Source: Methanomicrobiales archaeon
GTDB lineage: Archaea; Halobacteriota; Methanomicrobia; Methanomicrobiales; Methanospirillaceae
Assembly: GCA_013415575.1 (NCBI GenBank)
Contig: JAAEES010000060.1
Span: 1 to 6,492, forward strand
Reading direction: 5' to 3'
Length of the DNA: 6,492 bases
The position numbers and the translations under genes were made by a program. Numbering within the stretch: the first letter of the stretch is position 1; every line of letters starts with the position of its first letter. The notes below the pieces were generated by a model that had not been told where the DNA came from, made no database searches, and saw nothing but the letters and a program-made list of their open reading frames with translations. Shown piece after piece: positions 5,384 to 6,492 of this stretch.

Positions 5384-6492
5384 GTGCAGTTCCACTATGC
5401 ACTCGTGGACGACCTGATCACCAGGGAAGAGTTCGAACGGCGGGTAGAGGAGAAGATGCAGGAGTGCGGCGATCTCCTCGACGATGTCACCGCAGCGATG
5501 GTCGTGGTGCACGACCTCGGCCGGGAACATGTCAAAATCCGGGACCTCTCCATCGGATCAACCCTCTCCTCGTTCTTTGGCAGGGTCATCTCCGTTTCCC
5601 CGCCGCGGGAGTTCACCCGGAAGGACGGTGAAAAAGGGTGGGTTGCCGACCTTATCCTCGGGGACGAGACCGGGCAGGTGCGGGCGGTCCTCTGGGACGA
5701 GAAGGCCGCCGCGGTTGCCGAGATCGAGCCTGGCGATGTGCTGGAGATCATCGGAAAGCAGGGAGCACGACAGGGGGATGTCGTAGTCCTTGCCCTCCGG
5801 AAATCACCCATCGAGATTTCCTGCGGAACTGCAGTCCAGCCACAATACCAGCCGCCAGAACGAAAAGACGTGGAGGGGATGGTTCTTCTCATAGGTAAGC
5901 CGCGGGTCATTGTCCGGCGGGACGGATCCACATCCGAGATGATCGAGGGCTGCTTCTTTGACGGCGAGGTTACAGCACGGATCGTGGCATGGGACCCCAG
6001 CCTCCTTGCAGATGTCAGGGAAGGATCGTGCATACGGATTTCCGGGGTGCTGCTGAAGCAGCGAAGCACGGGAAAGGAATACGTGGTTGACGAGCGGAGC
6101 TCGATTGCCCCCGGAACCCGTGAGTGCTCATTCAGGTTCAACGGCCTTGACGAAGTCCGGACCGATGGAACCTATGCGGTGGAGGGAATCATTTCGTCAG
6201 TCCAGCCGCCCCGGGCATTCACCTCCCGGGATGGCCGGCCAAACCATGTCCGGAACCTGATCATCACTGGTGCCACCTCTGATCTCAGGGTGGTCTTCTG
6301 GGGTGACCGGGCCCTCATACCCGTGGTGCCCGGTGATCGGATCGCCATCTACCAGGGATCGGGCAGGACCGGCCGGGACGGCGGGCTCGAACTGCATGTA
6401 GGCGGGAACGGGTTTGTCAGGGTGGTTACCCCCACCGCAGAGGAAGAGATCGAGAAAGAGGGGACGATCATTGTTACCCGGGAAGGGACCTT
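5384..6492 (+). CDS. RPA-like single-stranded DNA-binding protein, OB-fold repeats (3' end outside window)
   Basis: The frame stays open from a GTG to the last base, giving 369 residues of what I read as an archaeal replication factor A homologue, which coats single-stranded DNA during replication and repair. After a charged N-terminal helical part (1-55), three OB-fold-like units can be traced: about 57-145, 163-243 and 258-350. The first has FFGRVISVSPPREFTRKDG (64-82) then VRAVLWD (99-105). The third repeats this pattern with GIISSVQPPRAFTSRDG (268-284) and LRVVFWGD (301-308). The middle unit has IEGCFFDGEVTARIVAWD (187-204). A further OB fold or zinc finger may lie beyond the window, as some archaeal RPAs end with one. 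It follows lysA after 16 bases, on the same strand. A more general nucleic-acid-binding OB protein is the main alternative. Confidence 0.85.
   Translation, partial: MQFHYALVDDLITREEFERRVEEKMQECGDLLDDVTAAMVVVHDLGREHVKIRDLSIGSTLSSFFGRVISVSPPREFTRKDGEKGWVADLILGDETGQVRAVLWDEKAAAVAEIEPGDVLEIIGKQGARQGDVVVLALRKSPIEISCGTAVQPQYQPPERKDVEGMVLLIGKPRVIVRRDGSTSEMIEGCFFDGEVTARIVAWDPSLLADVREGSCIRISGVLLKQRSTGKEYVVDERSSIAPGTRECSFRFNGLDEVRTDGTYAVEGIISSVQPPRAFTSRDGRPNHVRNLIITGATSDLRVVFWGDRALIPVVPGDRIAIYQGSGRTGRDGGLELHVGGNGFVRVVTPTAEEEIEKEGTIIVTREGT

Noticed and set aside
5395..6141. 248-codon open frame on the minus strand across the RPA-like gene
   Set aside because: Its translation is Ser/Arg/Thr-rich and featureless, while the plus strand gives OB-fold units with a good ribosome binding site.

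Overview
The window looks like chromosomal DNA from a methanogenic archaeon, most likely of the order Methanomicrobiales. Three things suggest this. It carries a DUF1890/DUF1894 gene pair, families I know only from methanogens. It has an LL-diaminopimelate aminotransferase whose sequence closely resembles the Methanomicrobiales type. It ends in a multi-OB-fold, RPA-like single-stranded-DNA-binding protein of archaeal style. The DNA is GC-rich, starts include ATG and GTG, and genes sit in tight, overlapping runs with GGAGG-type ribosome binding sites. The order-level placement is inference from remembered family resemblance, not a database search.

Layout. Two divergent gene sets flank a short intergenic region at about 2807-2917. 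Leftward (minus strand) run cutA, fdhD, a DUF1890 gene and a DUF1894 gene, each overlapping the next by 4 to 22 bases. After an 88-base AT-richer spacer comes a 2-oxoacid:ferredoxin oxidoreductase gene with fused gamma and alpha domains, which leaves the window at base 1. Rightward (plus strand) run dapL, lysA (overlapping by 4 bases) and, 16 bases later, an RPA-like gene that is still open at base 6492.

How the genes fit together. The right-hand operon holds two steps of lysine synthesis by the diaminopimelate aminotransferase route: DapL makes LL-diaminopimelate and LysA decarboxylates meso-diaminopimelate to lysine. The epimerase that should lie between them (DapF) is not in the window. 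The RPA-like gene appears to be read from the same transcript. The left-hand operon joins FdhD, a sulfur-transfer maturation factor for formate dehydrogenase, to CutA and to two methanogen proteins of unknown function, next to a ferredoxin-dependent oxidoreductase. No formate dehydrogenase gene is present here.

I see no mobile elements, CRISPR arrays, tRNA or rRNA genes, and no gene-free stretch longer than 300 bases. The window is mostly ordinary core metabolism. The parts most worth a second look are the uncharacterised DUF1890/DUF1894 pair coupled to fdhD, and an FdhD that lacks the usual CxxC pair.
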